A stretch of DNA of 22,242 nucleotides from AG41 sp965653495. Lineage in GTDB: Bacteria > Gemmatimonadota > Gemmatimonadetes > Gemmatimonadales > GWC2-71-9. Below are positions 12,578 through 19,623 of this stretch, one piece after another; position 1 is the stretch's first letter; the number at the start of each line of letters is the position of its first letter. Under the pieces are notes generated by a model. The model did not search any database. It was not told the origin of the DNA and was given only the letters and a program-made list of their open reading frames with translations. The translations under genes and the position numbers were made by a program. Location: positions 1-22,242 of the forward strand of contig CBFHAJ010000051.1 in assembly GCA_965653495.1 (NCBI GenBank). The letters are read 5' to 3'.

Positions 12578-13165
12578 GTGACGGTCGCCAGTCCCAGTGT
12601 GCGCGCGTCCGTGTTCGTCGGCACGAGTCTCGACGGCTTCATCGCGCGACCGAACGGCGAGCTGGACTTCCTTCCCGAGGGAGGGGAAGACCACGGGTAC
12701 GCCGCCTTCATGGCGAGCGTGGACGCGCTCGTCATCGGCCGTCACACCTACGAGACCGTCCTGGCGTTCGACACGTGGCCGTATCGCACGAAGCCCGTCG
12801 TCGTGTTGAGTACGCGCCCGATCGAGTCGCCCCGAACGCCGGGGGTCTTCGTGGAGCGCATGTCCGGCGATCCGGCGGTGGTCGTGGCCAGCCTCGCGGC
12901 GCGCGGCGCCAGACATCTCTACGTCGATGGCGGCATCACCATCCAGCGGTTCCTGGCGGCCGACCTGATCCAGCGCCTGATCGTCACGCGCGTGCCGGTG
13001 CTCATCGGCACGGGCATCCCGCTGTTCGGTGCGCTGCCACACGACGTGAAGCTGCGTCACGTCGCGACGCGCTCCTACCAGAGCGGGCTGGTGCAGAGCG
13101 AGTACGCGGTGGTCGGCGCAGGGGGTGAGGACGCTCGAGACAGCTCGTCTCACCCTCATCCCTAG
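12578..13165 (+). CDS. dihydrofolate reductase family protein (RibD C-terminal-like)
   Basis: The 195-residue protein shows the RibD-C/DHFR-like fold: ASVFVGTSLDGFIARPNGEL at the N-terminus, ALVIGRHTYETVLAF in the nucleotide-binding part, and HLYVDGGITIQRFLAADLI with LIVTRVPVLIGTGIPLFG in the C-terminal part. Family members reduce flavin precursors, folates or other substrates with NADPH; the true substrate is unknown. The start is GTG at 12578, with GAGGGA ten bases upstream. The last 14 or so residues (after EYAVVGAG) read through the start of the GNAT gene in another frame and extend beyond the usual family end. The overlap with the GNAT gene is 41 bases. Confidence 0.85.
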   Translation: MTVASPSVRASVFVGTSLDGFIARPNGELDFLPEGGEDHGYAAFMASVDALVIGRHTYETVLAFDTWPYRTKPVVVLSTRPIESPRTPGVFVERMSGDPAVVVASLAARGARHLYVDGGITIQRFLAADLIQRLIVTRVPVLIGTGIPLFGALPHDVKLRHVATRSYQSGLVQSEYAVVGAGGEDARDSSSHPHP

Positions 13166-13670
13166 CGCCGCCGAGCATTTCCTCGCGCTGATCGAAAGCT
13201 CCGAGCGGTTCGAGCAGGTGACCGGCATGCGGGTGGCGCCGGCGCTCCGCGGCTATCTGGTTTCGGACGACGTGTCGCCCGCGTGGGTCGCCGCGTTGCG
13301 GGAGGCACACGGACCAGATCCATGGCGCTGGGGGTTCTTCGTGCGCCATCGCGAGAGCGGCAACGTGATCGGCACGGCGGGGTTCAAGGGGCCGCCCGAC
13401 GCGGCCGGCATGGTGGAGATCGCCTACGGCGTCGTGCCGGCATACGAGGGACGGGGCTACGCGACCGAGGCCGCCGCGGCGCTGGTGCGGTTCGCGTCGC
13501 AGCAAAGCGCGGTGCGGCTGATCCGGGCGCACACGCGACCGCAGCCGAACGCGTCCACACGCGTGCTCGAAAAGTGTGGGTTTCGACGGATGGCCGAGGT
13601 CGACGACCCCGAGGACGGGCTGGTGTGGCGCTGGGAGCGGAGTATGGGCCCCTCCGCCCATCTGGGATAA
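13125..13670 (+). CDS. GNAT family N-acetyltransferase
   Basis: The 181-residue protein starts VRTLETARLTLIPSAAEHF, the common N-terminus of RimJ/RimL-type GNAT enzymes. It carries the acetyl-CoA binding motif VVPAYEGRGYATEAAAALV (about 104-122) and the later strand RAHTRPQPNASTRVLEKCGF (128-147). It should transfer acetyl from acetyl-CoA to an amine, either a small molecule or a protein N-terminus; the acceptor is unknown. The start is GTG at 13125, preceded by AGGGG inside the end of the reductase gene, so the two are translationally coupled. The stop lies 40 bases before the citrate synthase-like gene. Confidence 0.88.
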   Translation: MRTLETARLTLIPSAAEHFLALIESSERFEQVTGMRVAPALRGYLVSDDVSPAWVAALREAHGPDPWRWGFFVRHRESGNVIGTAGFKGPPDAAGMVEIAYGVVPAYEGRGYATEAAAALVRFASQQSAVRLIRAHTRPQPNASTRVLEKCGFRRMAEVDDPEDGLVWRWERSMGPSAHLG

Positions 13671-13710
13671 ATTCAGACGGCCAACATCCCAGCGGGTAAG
13701 GAGAACCGTC

Positions 13711-14847
13711 ATGCCGGGGACCACCCCAGCGGCTCCACGAGGTCTGGACGGCGTCGTTGCCGCCCAGACCCGCCTCAGCCACGTCGATGGCCTCGCCGGC
13801 GAGCTGATCATCGGAGGCTACGAGCTCAAACAGCTGGCGGGACGCGTCAGCTTCGAAGAGGCCGCCCATCTCTTGTGGCAGGGCGCGCTCCCCGACCCGC
13901 AGACGCTCGCCGCGCTGCGGCGCGAGATGGCCGAGCTGCGCACGCTCCCGGAACAGACGCTGCGCGTCGTGCGCGCCGCCGCCGCCGCCCCCCCGATCGA
14001 TGCGTTGCGCATGGCGTGCGCCACCATGTCGCTCGACCTGGCCGACCCCGACGCCATCACGCCGGCCGCCGATCTCGCGGCCGCGAAGCTGTTGACGGCG
14101 CGGTTCCCGACGGTGGTCGCGGCGCACGCGCGCATCAGCGCGGGTAAGGAGCCGATTGCGCCGCGCGCCGATCTGTCGCGCGCCGCCAACTTCCTCTATA
14201 TGGTGCGCGGCACGGAGCCGGATCCGATCGCCGCCCGGGCGCTGGACACCTACTGGGTCACGGTCATCGACCACGGCATGAACGCGTCCACGTTCACGAG
14301 CCGGGTGATCGCGAGCACGCGCGCCGACATGGTGAGCGCGGTGACCGGGGCGATCGGCGCCCTCAAGGGCCCGTTGCACGGTGGCGCGCCCGGCCCGGTG
14401 CTCGACATGCTGGTGGAGATCGGCTCCGCCGCTCGGGCCGAGGCGTGGGTGCGCAACGAGCTCGCGGCGGGTCGCCGCATCATGGGGTTCGGACATCGCG
14501 TTTACAAAGTCCGCGACCCGCGGGCCGAGGTGCTGAGCAAAGTGGCGGACGAGATGAGCGCCGCACACCTGGAAGACCGCCAGCTGTTCGACCTGGCGCG
14601 CGCCGTGGAGCAGATCGTCCTCAAAGTCCTGGACGACGTGAAACCGGGACGCAACCTGCGGACCAACGTGGAGTTCTACACGGCGCTCGTGTTGCAGGCC
14701 CTGGGCTTACAGCCGCGCTCGTTCGTCGCCACGTTCGCGTGCGGGCGCATCGGCGGCTGGTGCGCCCACGTGATCGAGCAGCATGCCGCGGACCATCTCA
14801 TCCGGCCGCAGTCCGAGTACGTCGGCCCGCGAGGGTTGAAGGTATGA
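13711..14847 (+). CDS. citrate synthase family protein (citrate/2-methylcitrate synthase-like)
   Basis: The 378-residue enzyme condenses an acyl-CoA with a keto acid in the cytoplasm; oxaloacetate plus acetyl- or propionyl-CoA is the family reaction. Recognisable elements are TVIDHGMNASTFTSRVIAST (184-203), LKGPLHGGAPGPV (218-230) with His223, MGFGHRVYKVRDPRAE (258-273) with His262, and LRTNVEFYTALVLQALGL (316-333). In classical citrate synthases the third catalytic residue is Asp in an NVDFY motif; here it is Glu321. The ATG at 13711 has TAAGGAG about seven bases upstream. The stop overlaps the start of the PH-domain gene (ATGA). Whether it acts on acetyl- or propionyl-CoA cannot be decided from the sequence; no prpB/prpD genes are nearby. 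Confidence 0.9.
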   Translation: MPGTTPAAPRGLDGVVAAQTRLSHVDGLAGELIIGGYELKQLAGRVSFEEAAHLLWQGALPDPQTLAALRREMAELRTLPEQTLRVVRAAAAAPPIDALRMACATMSLDLADPDAITPAADLAAAKLLTARFPTVVAAHARISAGKEPIAPRADLSRAANFLYMVRGTEPDPIAARALDTYWVTVIDHGMNASTFTSRVIASTRADMVSAVTGAIGALKGPLHGGAPGPVLDMLVEIGSAARAEAWVRNELAAGRRIMGFGHRVYKVRDPRAEVLSKVADEMSAAHLEDRQLFDLARAVEQIVLKVLDDVKPGRNLRTNVEFYTALVLQALGLQPRSFVATFACGRIGGWCAHVIEQHAADHLIRPQSEYVGPRGLKV

Positions 14848-15302
14848 ACGTCTTTCCGATCGCGCCCGCCGAAAGCCGGTATCTGTGGTTTCTCATCCCC
14901 GTGCTCGCCATCCTGCTCGGCGCCATGGCGCTGATCGTGACCACGGTGCGCGGCGCGCACGCGGCGAGCTTCGAGATCGTGCCCGAGGGCTTGCGGCTGC
15001 GCGGCGATCTGTACGGCCGGTTGATTCCCCGGGCGCAGCTGCGGGTGGACCTGGCCCGGCGCGTTGACCTGACGCGCGATACGGAGCTGCGGCCGACGTG
15101 GCGCCGCATGGGGACGGGACTGCCCGGCTACCAGGCGGGGTGGTTTCGGTTGCGCAACGGCGACAAGGCCCTGCTGTACCTCACCGACCGCGCCCGCGCG
15201 GTCTACCTGCCGACCACGGCCGGCTACAGCGTGCTCATCAGTCCCGCGGATCCCGACGGGTTTCTCGCCCGGCTCAAAGGCGCGTCGGGCTCGGCGCCCT
15301 GA
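14844..15302 (+). CDS. PH-domain-like single-pass membrane protein
   Basis: The 152-residue protein has one membrane helix (about 13-36, YLWFLIPVLAILLGAMALIV). It is followed by a beta-rich domain starting SFEIVPEGLRLRGDLYGRLI and ending VYLPTTAGYSVLISPADPDG, F and L, the pattern of bacterial PH domains (bPH2/bPH6 type). The domain probably faces the cytoplasm, but its ligand is unknown. It is translationally coupled to the citrate synthase-like gene upstream, and the HAD gene starts two bases after its stop. Confidence 0.75.
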   Translation: MNVFPIAPAESRYLWFLIPVLAILLGAMALIVTTVRGAHAASFEIVPEGLRLRGDLYGRLIPRAQLRVDLARRVDLTRDTELRPTWRRMGTGLPGYQAGWFRLRNGDKALLYLTDRARAVYLPTTAGYSVLISPADPDGFLARLKGASGSAP

Positions 15303-15304
15303 GC

Positions 15305-15952
15305 GTGCTGCTGCACTGCGAGGCGTTCCTGTTCGACCTGGACGGCGTGCTGGTCGACTCGCGCGCGGTGGTCGAGCGGACGTGGCAGCGCTGGGCGCAG
15401 CGACACCAGCTCGACGCCGAGCCGATCATTCACGCGGCGCACGGCCGCCGCACGCGTGAGACGATGCAGGAGCTGTTCCCCCACCTCGATCAAGACGCGG
15501 AGGTGGCGTGGCTCGATAACACCGAGCTGGCCGACGTGGAGGGGCTGCGCGCCATCGCCGGCGCCGTGGCGCTGCTGTCGGCGCTTCCCCCGCGCGCCTG
15601 GGCCATCGTCACGTCGTGCGGTCCCGAGCTCGCGCGCAAGCGGCTGGTCGCCGCCGGCGTGCCGATCCCGCGCGTGATCGTGACGAGCGACGATGTGACG
15701 CGCGGCAAGCCGGCGCCCGATGCCTACCGCCTGGGCGCCGCGCGTCTCGACCGAACTCCCGCTTCGTGTATCGTGTTCGAGGACGCTCCGGCGGGCGTGG
15801 CCGCGGGTCGCGCCGCCGGCGCCCAGGTCGTGGCACTGGCAACGACGTATCCGGCTACGCGGCTCTCGGAGGCGCACGCGGTCATTTCGGACCTGACCCG
15901 AGTTACGGTCAAGTCGGAGCGCGCGGGCTTTGCCGTCGAGGTGAGTGTGTGA
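15305..15952 (+). CDS. HAD superfamily hydrolase (sugar phosphatase / beta-phosphoglucomutase-like)
   Basis: The 215-residue cytoplasmic enzyme has all four HAD motifs: DLDGVLVDS (11-19) with nucleophile Asp11 and Asp13, motif II IVTSCGP (101-107), motif III Lys135 in TRGKPAPDAY (132-141) and motif IV VFEDAPAGV (157-165). A helical cap (about 18-85) between motifs I and II places it in subfamily I with sugar phosphatases and phosphoglycolate phosphatase-like enzymes. The likely reaction is dephosphorylation of a small sugar or polyol phosphate. The start is GTG at 15305, two bases after the PH-protein stop. Its stop overlaps the GTG of the next gene (GTGTGA). Confidence 0.9.
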   Translation: MLLHCEAFLFDLDGVLVDSRAVVERTWQRWAQRHQLDAEPIIHAAHGRRTRETMQELFPHLDQDAEVAWLDNTELADVEGLRAIAGAVALLSALPPRAWAIVTSCGPELARKRLVAAGVPIPRVIVTSDDVTRGKPAPDAYRLGAARLDRTPASCIVFEDAPAGVAAGRAAGAQVVALATTYPATRLSEAHAVISDLTRVTVKSERAGFAVEVSV

Positions 15953-16531
15953 CGAGCGAGTCCCTCCCGTCCCCCCAACGCAGCGGTTGGCCGCTGCTGC
16001 TCGTGGCCGTCCTCTCGTTCATTCCGGGATTCGGCTTGTTCTTCGCGGCCGGGGCGGTGACGTGGGGCCTCGTCTCCAACCGGCGCCGTGCCCGGCTCGC
16101 GATCGGGATCGCGGCGACCGGCGCCCTGCTCAATGTGGTGGCGTCGCTGGTGCTCGTGCACTTCGGCGAACGTCAGGGCGAGTTCAAACGGGCCCAGGCG
16201 GCGGGAGCGCGAGCCGACCTCAATCGAATTAGCGCGGAGCTCGAACGCTATCGCGCGCGGACAGGCCACTACCCGGTCGGCGAACCTCCGGCTACTGGTC
16301 GGGATCCCGATCCCGACGCATTTCATCAACATCTACGATCACTCCCAGGGCGTCTTTTTCCCGCTCTTCCGGCTGTACGAGTACCATCTCTCGTCCGACG
16401 GCACGACCTACGACCTGTTCGCGGTCGGTCCGGACGGCGTGCCGCATACCGCCGACGACATCCGGCCCGACCTCCCCGACTCCCTGAGCCGGCGCAGCGG
16501 CTATCGGCCGGCAGAAGGACGCAAACCATGA
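15949..16531 (+). pseudogene. frameshifted membrane protein with pseudopilin-like C-terminal part
   Basis: Two reading frames together make one protein-like product. From the GTG at 15949 the first frame gives two membrane helices (GWPLLLVAVLSFIPGFGLFF and GIAATGALLNVVASLVLVHF) and then DLNRISAELERYRARTGHYP, the helix end typical of GspG-like pseudopilins. Near 16280-16286 the sense continues in the next frame as LRLLVGIPIPTHFINIY and later YEYHLSSDGTTYDLFAVGPD, like the calcium-site loop of GspG, and ends at 16529-16531. The span is one base longer than a multiple of three, so one extra base around 16280-16286 explains it. The restored stop overlaps the next ATG (ATGA), which supports this frame. 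Either a sequencing error or a recent mutation is possible. Confidence 0.65.
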
Positions 16532-16707
16532 AGGCTTATCTCATCACGACGGGGACGCTGTTCGGGCTACTGGCGCTGGCGCACGCCTGGCGCATCGTGG
16601 CCGAGTGGCCCGCCATCTTCAAGGATGTCGGGGCCGCCGTCGAGGGCGGCATCGGCGTGGTGGCGGCGGCGCTGTGCGTGTGGGCCTGGCGGCTGGCGCG
16701 TGTCTAG
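16528..16707 (+). CDS. small two-helix membrane protein
   Basis: The 59-residue protein has two membrane helices (about 4-22 and 38-55, separated by VAEWPAIFKDVGAAVEG). No domain is recognised. The ATG overlaps the restored stop of the frameshifted gene (ATGA), and its own stop lies inside the start of the next small gene. The size and coupling suggest a minor membrane subunit or an orphan hydrophobic protein. Confidence 0.65.
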   Translation: MKAYLITTGTLFGLLALAHAWRIVAEWPAIFKDVGAAVEGGIGVVAAALCVWAWRLARV

Positions 16708-16861
16708 GCTGCTGATGCTGGTGGGCGCGACCGTGGGCGGCGCGATCGGCTGGTGGCTCGGGGCCCAAGTCGGCACCATGACCGCGTTCATCGTCAGCAC
16801 GATCGGCACCGGGGTCGGGGTGTACGCGGGGCGCCGGATCGCGGACTCGCTGGCGGGCTGA
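16700..16861 (+). CDS. small glycine-rich two-helix membrane protein
   Basis: The 53-residue product reads VSRLLMLVGATVGGAIGWWL and then GAQVGTMTAFIVSTIGTGVG with a basic end, two helices with GxxxG-like packing motifs. Very similar short proteins occur in many bacteria, but their role is unknown. The start is GTG at 16700, overlapping the upstream stop; an ATG at 16712 is the alternative. Confidence 0.65.
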   Translation: MSRLLMLVGATVGGAIGWWLGAQVGTMTAFIVSTIGTGVGVYAGRRIADSLAG

Positions 16862-16909
16862 CGGCGAGCGTCCCTAACTTGGTGGGTCCTGACACAAGGA
16901 GTCGCAACC

Positions 16910-17369
16910 ATGAATTGTCCGGCATGCGGCACCGCGCTGACCGCCATGACGGTGGGCGACGTGAAGGTCCAGGCCTGCAAGGGTGGCTGCGGCGGGTTGT
17001 GGTTCGACGAATGGCAGCTCGGCAAGGTGGACCAGCCAGCGGCGCAAATGCCCGCGCGACCCAGACGTCGTCATGATGCGCCACTTCTGGAGTGTGAAGC
17101 GTGACGGGGTGGTGGACGAAAGCCCGACGTGCGAAGGGATCTTTCTCGACCCCGGAGAGCTCGCGGGCATCCGCGCGGACTACAAGACGGACGCCGAGCG
17201 CCACAAGGCCGCGCAAGCGTATTACGGCGAGATGTTCGACAAGCAGCTGGCCGGAATGCTGCGGCAGGACAAGGCCAAGCTCGAGAGCGCGCGCAAGGTC
17301 GCCGGCATCTTCAAGTTTCTCTGCCCCAGCTACTACATCCCCGGCAAGCAGTCCTGGGGAGCGTTCTAG
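16910..17369 (+). pseudogene. frameshifted TFIIB-type zinc-ribbon protein
   Basis: The ATG at 16910, with AAGGAG upstream, begins MNCPACGTALTAMTVGDVKV and continues CKGGCGGLWFDEWQLGKVD, a zf-TFIIB zinc ribbon (Cys3, Cys6, Cys23, Cys27). After about residue 44 the frame becomes nonsense, but the next frame resumes with RKCPRDPDVVMMRHFWSVKR and VDESPTCEGIFLDPGELAGI, the usual second half of these proteins, ending at 17367-17369. The span is one base longer than a multiple of three, so an extra base or a shortened linker near 17030-17045 is implied. In the second ribbon two of four expected cysteines are replaced (CPRD and SPTC). The function of these proteins is not established. Confidence 0.7.
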
Positions 17370-17376
17370 GTCGACC

Positions 17377-17826
17377 GTGCGCCCTCGGAACTCGCTGCTC
17401 GCGTTGCTCGGTCTCGCCGGCGTTGCTCCGGCCCGTGCGCAAGACCGAGCGGTATTGGCCCGTCAGGTGTTCGCCGCCGAGAGCGCGTTCGCGCGCACCC
17501 TCGCGGTGCGCGATTCGCACGCGTTCGCTACATACGTCGCTCGGGACGCGATCTTCTTCGCGCGTGAGGCGACGCTGCGCGGCCAGCAGGCGGTGGTGGC
17601 GGGGTGGCGCGCCTTCTTTGAAGGACCCGCGGCACCGTTCTCCTGGTCTCCCGAGACCGTCGAGGTGCTCGACTCCGGGACCCTGGCGCTCTCCACGGGG
17701 CCGGTGCGCGATCCCCGCGGCCGCCGGGTCGGGACCTTTAACTCGATCTGGCGCCGCGATGCGGACGGCCGCTGGCGGGTCGTGTTCGACAAGGGCTGCC
17801 CGGCATGCGACTGCGCGAACAAGTGA
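17377..17826 (+). CDS. exported NTF2-like (DUF4440/YybH-type) protein
   Basis: The 149-residue protein starts with a signal peptide (VRPRNSLLALLGLAGVAPARA, cleavage before QD). The mature part is an NTF2-like alpha+beta cone typical of DUF4440: LARQVFAAESAFARTLAVRD, then FATYVARDAIFFAREATLRG and VAGWRAFFEG, ending with FNSIWRRDADGRWRVVFDKG followed by CPACDC. The C-terminal cysteine cluster may bind a metal or form a disulfide. The start is GTG at 17377, seven bases after the zinc-ribbon stop. It overlaps the next gene by 22 bases. The substrate is unknown. Confidence 0.8.
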   Translation: MRPRNSLLALLGLAGVAPARAQDRAVLARQVFAAESAFARTLAVRDSHAFATYVARDAIFFAREATLRGQQAVVAGWRAFFEGPAAPFSWSPETVEVLDSGTLALSTGPVRDPRGRRVGTFNSIWRRDADGRWRVVFDKGCPACDCANK

Positions 17827-18140
17827 AGCCCTACTTCCTGGCGCTCCATCTGACCCTCGGACTGGTGATTCTGTTCGAGAGCGTCCGCGAGCTGCTGCAC
17901 GCCCTGACGCGCGCGGGGCACGGCCACATCGCGGTGGTCGCGATCGTGGAAGGCGTGGCCGCGATGCTCTTCCTGTGGCCGCGCACGATGCGGCTGGGCG
18001 GCCTCCTGCTCACGGCGGTGCTCGTCGGCGCCTTCATCGTGCACGCCGTGCGGGGCGAATTCCTCGCACCGCTGCTCGTGTACGCGGTGGCGACGCTGTT
18101 CGTCACCGTGAACGGCAGCGCGTGGCGCGAGCGCGCGTGA
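17805..18140 (+). CDS. four-helix membrane protein (DoxX-like size)
   Basis: The 111-residue protein has four hydrophobic helices (about 10-30, 42-58, 63-82 and 86-104), a basic N-terminus and a basic end. It resembles DoxX/DUF-type four-helix proteins in size and layout but carries no diagnostic motif. The ATG at 17805 lies within the last codons of the NTF2-like gene, and the TGA overlaps the GTG of lspA, so it is translated as part of a coupled series. Confidence 0.72.
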   Translation: MRLREQVKPYFLALHLTLGLVILFESVRELLHALTRAGHGHIAVVAIVEGVAAMLFLWPRTMRLGGLLLTAVLVGAFIVHAVRGEFLAPLLVYAVATLFVTVNGSAWRERA

Positions 18141-18640
18141 TCTCGCTGTCGCGTAAAGCCCGGTTGTTCTGGCCCCTGGCGGTCGTGCTCATCATGGCCG
18201 ACTGCACGACGAAACAGCTCGCCGTGGAGCGTCTCTCACCTGCCTCTGTGCCGCACGAGGTCCTGGGGAGCTGGCTGCGGCTGACCCTGGCGTACAACCC
18301 GGGAGCGGCGATGGGCTTCATGCTCGGCGCCTGGTCGCGATTCGCCTTCACCGCGCTGGCCCTCGGCGCGCTGGCGGTCCTGTTCGGTCTGTACCGGCGC
18401 ACCGCCGCGACGGCGGCCCTGCGCACCAGCGCGCTGGCGCTGCTGATCGCCGGTGCCGCGGGAAACCTGCTCGACCGGCTGCGATCGCCGCGCGGCGTCG
18501 TGGATTTCATCGACGTGGGCGTCGGGTCGGTGCGGTTCTGGACGTTCAACCTGGCCGATGCCTGGATCACGCTGGGCGCACTGCTACTCGCGGCCGTGTT
18601 GTGGCGCGTGCGGGGGGCGGAGCACCAGGAGGACCTATGA
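18137..18640 (+). CDS. lspA: lipoprotein signal peptidase (signal peptidase II)
   Basis: The 167-residue inner-membrane aspartyl protease cleaves signal peptides from prolipoproteins after lipidation. Visible motifs are DCTTKQLAVERL (22-33), LAYNPGAAMGF (51-61), AGNLLDRLRSPRGVVDFIDV (108-127) with catalytic Asp123, and WTFNLADAWITLG (135-147) with catalytic Asp141. Four membrane helices are present and the length matches the family. The start is GTG at 18137, overlapping the stop of the upstream membrane protein. The TGA overlaps the ATG of the OsmC gene (ATGA). The usual neighbours ileS or dksA-type genes are absent here. Confidence 0.93.
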   Translation: MISLSRKARLFWPLAVVLIMADCTTKQLAVERLSPASVPHEVLGSWLRLTLAYNPGAAMGFMLGAWSRFAFTALALGALAVLFGLYRRTAATAALRTSALALLIAGAAGNLLDRLRSPRGVVDFIDVGVGSVRFWTFNLADAWITLGALLLAAVLWRVRGAEHQEDL

Positions 18641-19077
18641 TCGACACAACCGAACCGGGCGTCGTCGTGGTGCGCGGCAGCGCGCGCGGCTTCGCCGAGG
18701 AGGTCACCGCCGGCCGGCATCACCTGCGCGCCGACGAGCCCACCAGTGCGGGAGGGACCGACACGGGTCCCGGCCCGTATGATCTGCTGCTCGCGGCGCT
18801 CGGATCCTGAACGTCCATGACCATCGCGCTGTATGCGCGACGGAAAGGGTGGCCGCTGACCGAAGTGGTGGTGCGCCTCCGGCACGACCGAGTGCACGCG
18901 GAAGACTGCGCCGAGTGCGACACGAAACAGGGGATGTTGGACGCGATCGAGAGTGAAATCACCCTGACGGGCGCGCTCTCGGGCGAGCAGCGGGCCAAGC
19001 TGCTCGATATCGCCGAGCGGTGTCCGGTGCACCGCACGCTCACGTCCGAAATTCGCATCCGGACCAGACTGATGTGA
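18637..19077 (+). CDS. OsmC family peroxiredoxin-like protein, probable selenoprotein (in-frame TGA at codon 58)
   Basis: The 146-codon frame reads through one TGA (18808-18810). Upstream residues are ADEPTSAGGTDTGPGPYDLL and LAALGS; downstream residues are TSMTIALYARRKGWPL and later IAERCPVHRTLTSEI. In OsmC/Ohr enzymes the motif is ALG-A-C-T-x-M-T, so the TGA sits exactly at the peroxidatic cysteine, while the resolving cysteine in CPVHRTL is kept. These enzymes reduce organic hydroperoxides. A hairpin at 18821-18843 fits a bacterial SECIS. The ATG at 18637 has AGGAGGA upstream and overlaps the lspA stop. OsmC-like selenoproteins have been reported from marine metagenomes. The alternative is a single-base error or mutation from TGC/TGT to TGA; selenocysteine is favoured but not proven. 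Confidence 0.85.
18821..18843 (+). promoter_or_regulatory. candidate bacterial SECIS element
   Basis: TCGCGC (18824-18829) and GCGCGA (18835-18840) form a perfect 6-bp stem, extended by CC/GG after one A-C mismatch. The 5-base apical loop is TGTAT, with G in its second position. The loop begins 19 bases after the TGA, inside the 16-37 base range described for bacterial SECIS hairpins, and the G near the loop start is the conserved feature of that model. Confidence 0.62.
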
Positions 19078-19601
19078 AAGGCAACACCGCGGCGGCAGTG
19101 CTGCTCGCCCTCAAGAACGTCGTCTTCACCGTGCTGGTCCCGGGCACCGTAGGGGGTTGGGTCCCATTCAGAATTGCTTCGCAGCTTCCCGGCTGGCCGA
19201 CGCTCGAGCCGGCGCGTCTGCTCGTCGCATCGCCCCTCTTCGCGCTCGGCGTCGCGGTTTACTTCTGGTGCCTGTGGGACTTCGCGGTCACGGGCCGGGG
19301 CACGCCCGCGCCCATCGATCCACCACGCGAGCTGGTCGTGCGCGGCCTCTATCGCCACGTGCGGAACCCCATGTACCTGGGCGTCTTACTGATCATCGCC
19401 GGGTGGACCGTGCTGGCGTGGTCTGGGCGCGTGCTCGAGTACGGGGTCGTGGTGGCTCTGTTCTTCCACTTGTTCGTCTGGCTGGTCGAGGAGCCGCTGC
19501 TCAGACGTCGCTTCGGCGCCGCCTACGAGGCGTACTGCCGCTCCGTGCGGCGCTGGCTCCCGCGTGTCGATTTCGGGCGCGCCCGTTCGACGCTTGGGTG
19601 A
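19074..19601 (+). CDS. isoprenylcysteine carboxyl methyltransferase (ICMT) family membrane protein
   Basis: The 175-residue membrane protein has about four or five helices and the ICMT/PEMT-like cofactor region: GLYRHVRNPMYLGVLLIIAG (91-110), then VEEPLLRRRFGAAYEAYCRS (138-157) and RRWLPR. Family members methylate isoprenylcysteine or lipids with S-adenosylmethionine; bacterial members are mostly uncharacterised. The start is GTG at 19074, overlapping the stop of the OsmC gene (GTGA), so the two are coupled. Confidence 0.85.
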   Translation: MKGNTAAAVLLALKNVVFTVLVPGTVGGWVPFRIASQLPGWPTLEPARLLVASPLFALGVAVYFWCLWDFAVTGRGTPAPIDPPRELVVRGLYRHVRNPMYLGVLLIIAGWTVLAWSGRVLEYGVVVALFFHLFVWLVEEPLLRRRFGAAYEAYCRSVRRWLPRVDFGRARSTLG

Positions 19602-19623
19602 GACCCGAACAGGAGATTCGACA

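Noticed and set aside
13119..13132. CAGGGGGTGAGGAC at the GNAT start resembling the tail of the palindromic repeats
   Set aside because: Only 14 bases match, without the palindrome, and the bases are explained by a ribosome site plus GTG start and coding on both genes.
16275..16290. Programmed frameshifting in the pseudopilin-like gene
   Set aside because: No slippery heptamer or stimulatory structure is evident at the junction; a plain indel or sequence error is simpler.
18817..19077. A separate gene starting at the ATG just after the TGA in the OsmC gene
   Set aside because: It would begin in the middle of the conserved TSMT motif, has no ribosome site, and lacks the N-terminal half of the OsmC fold; one read-through gene explains both parts.
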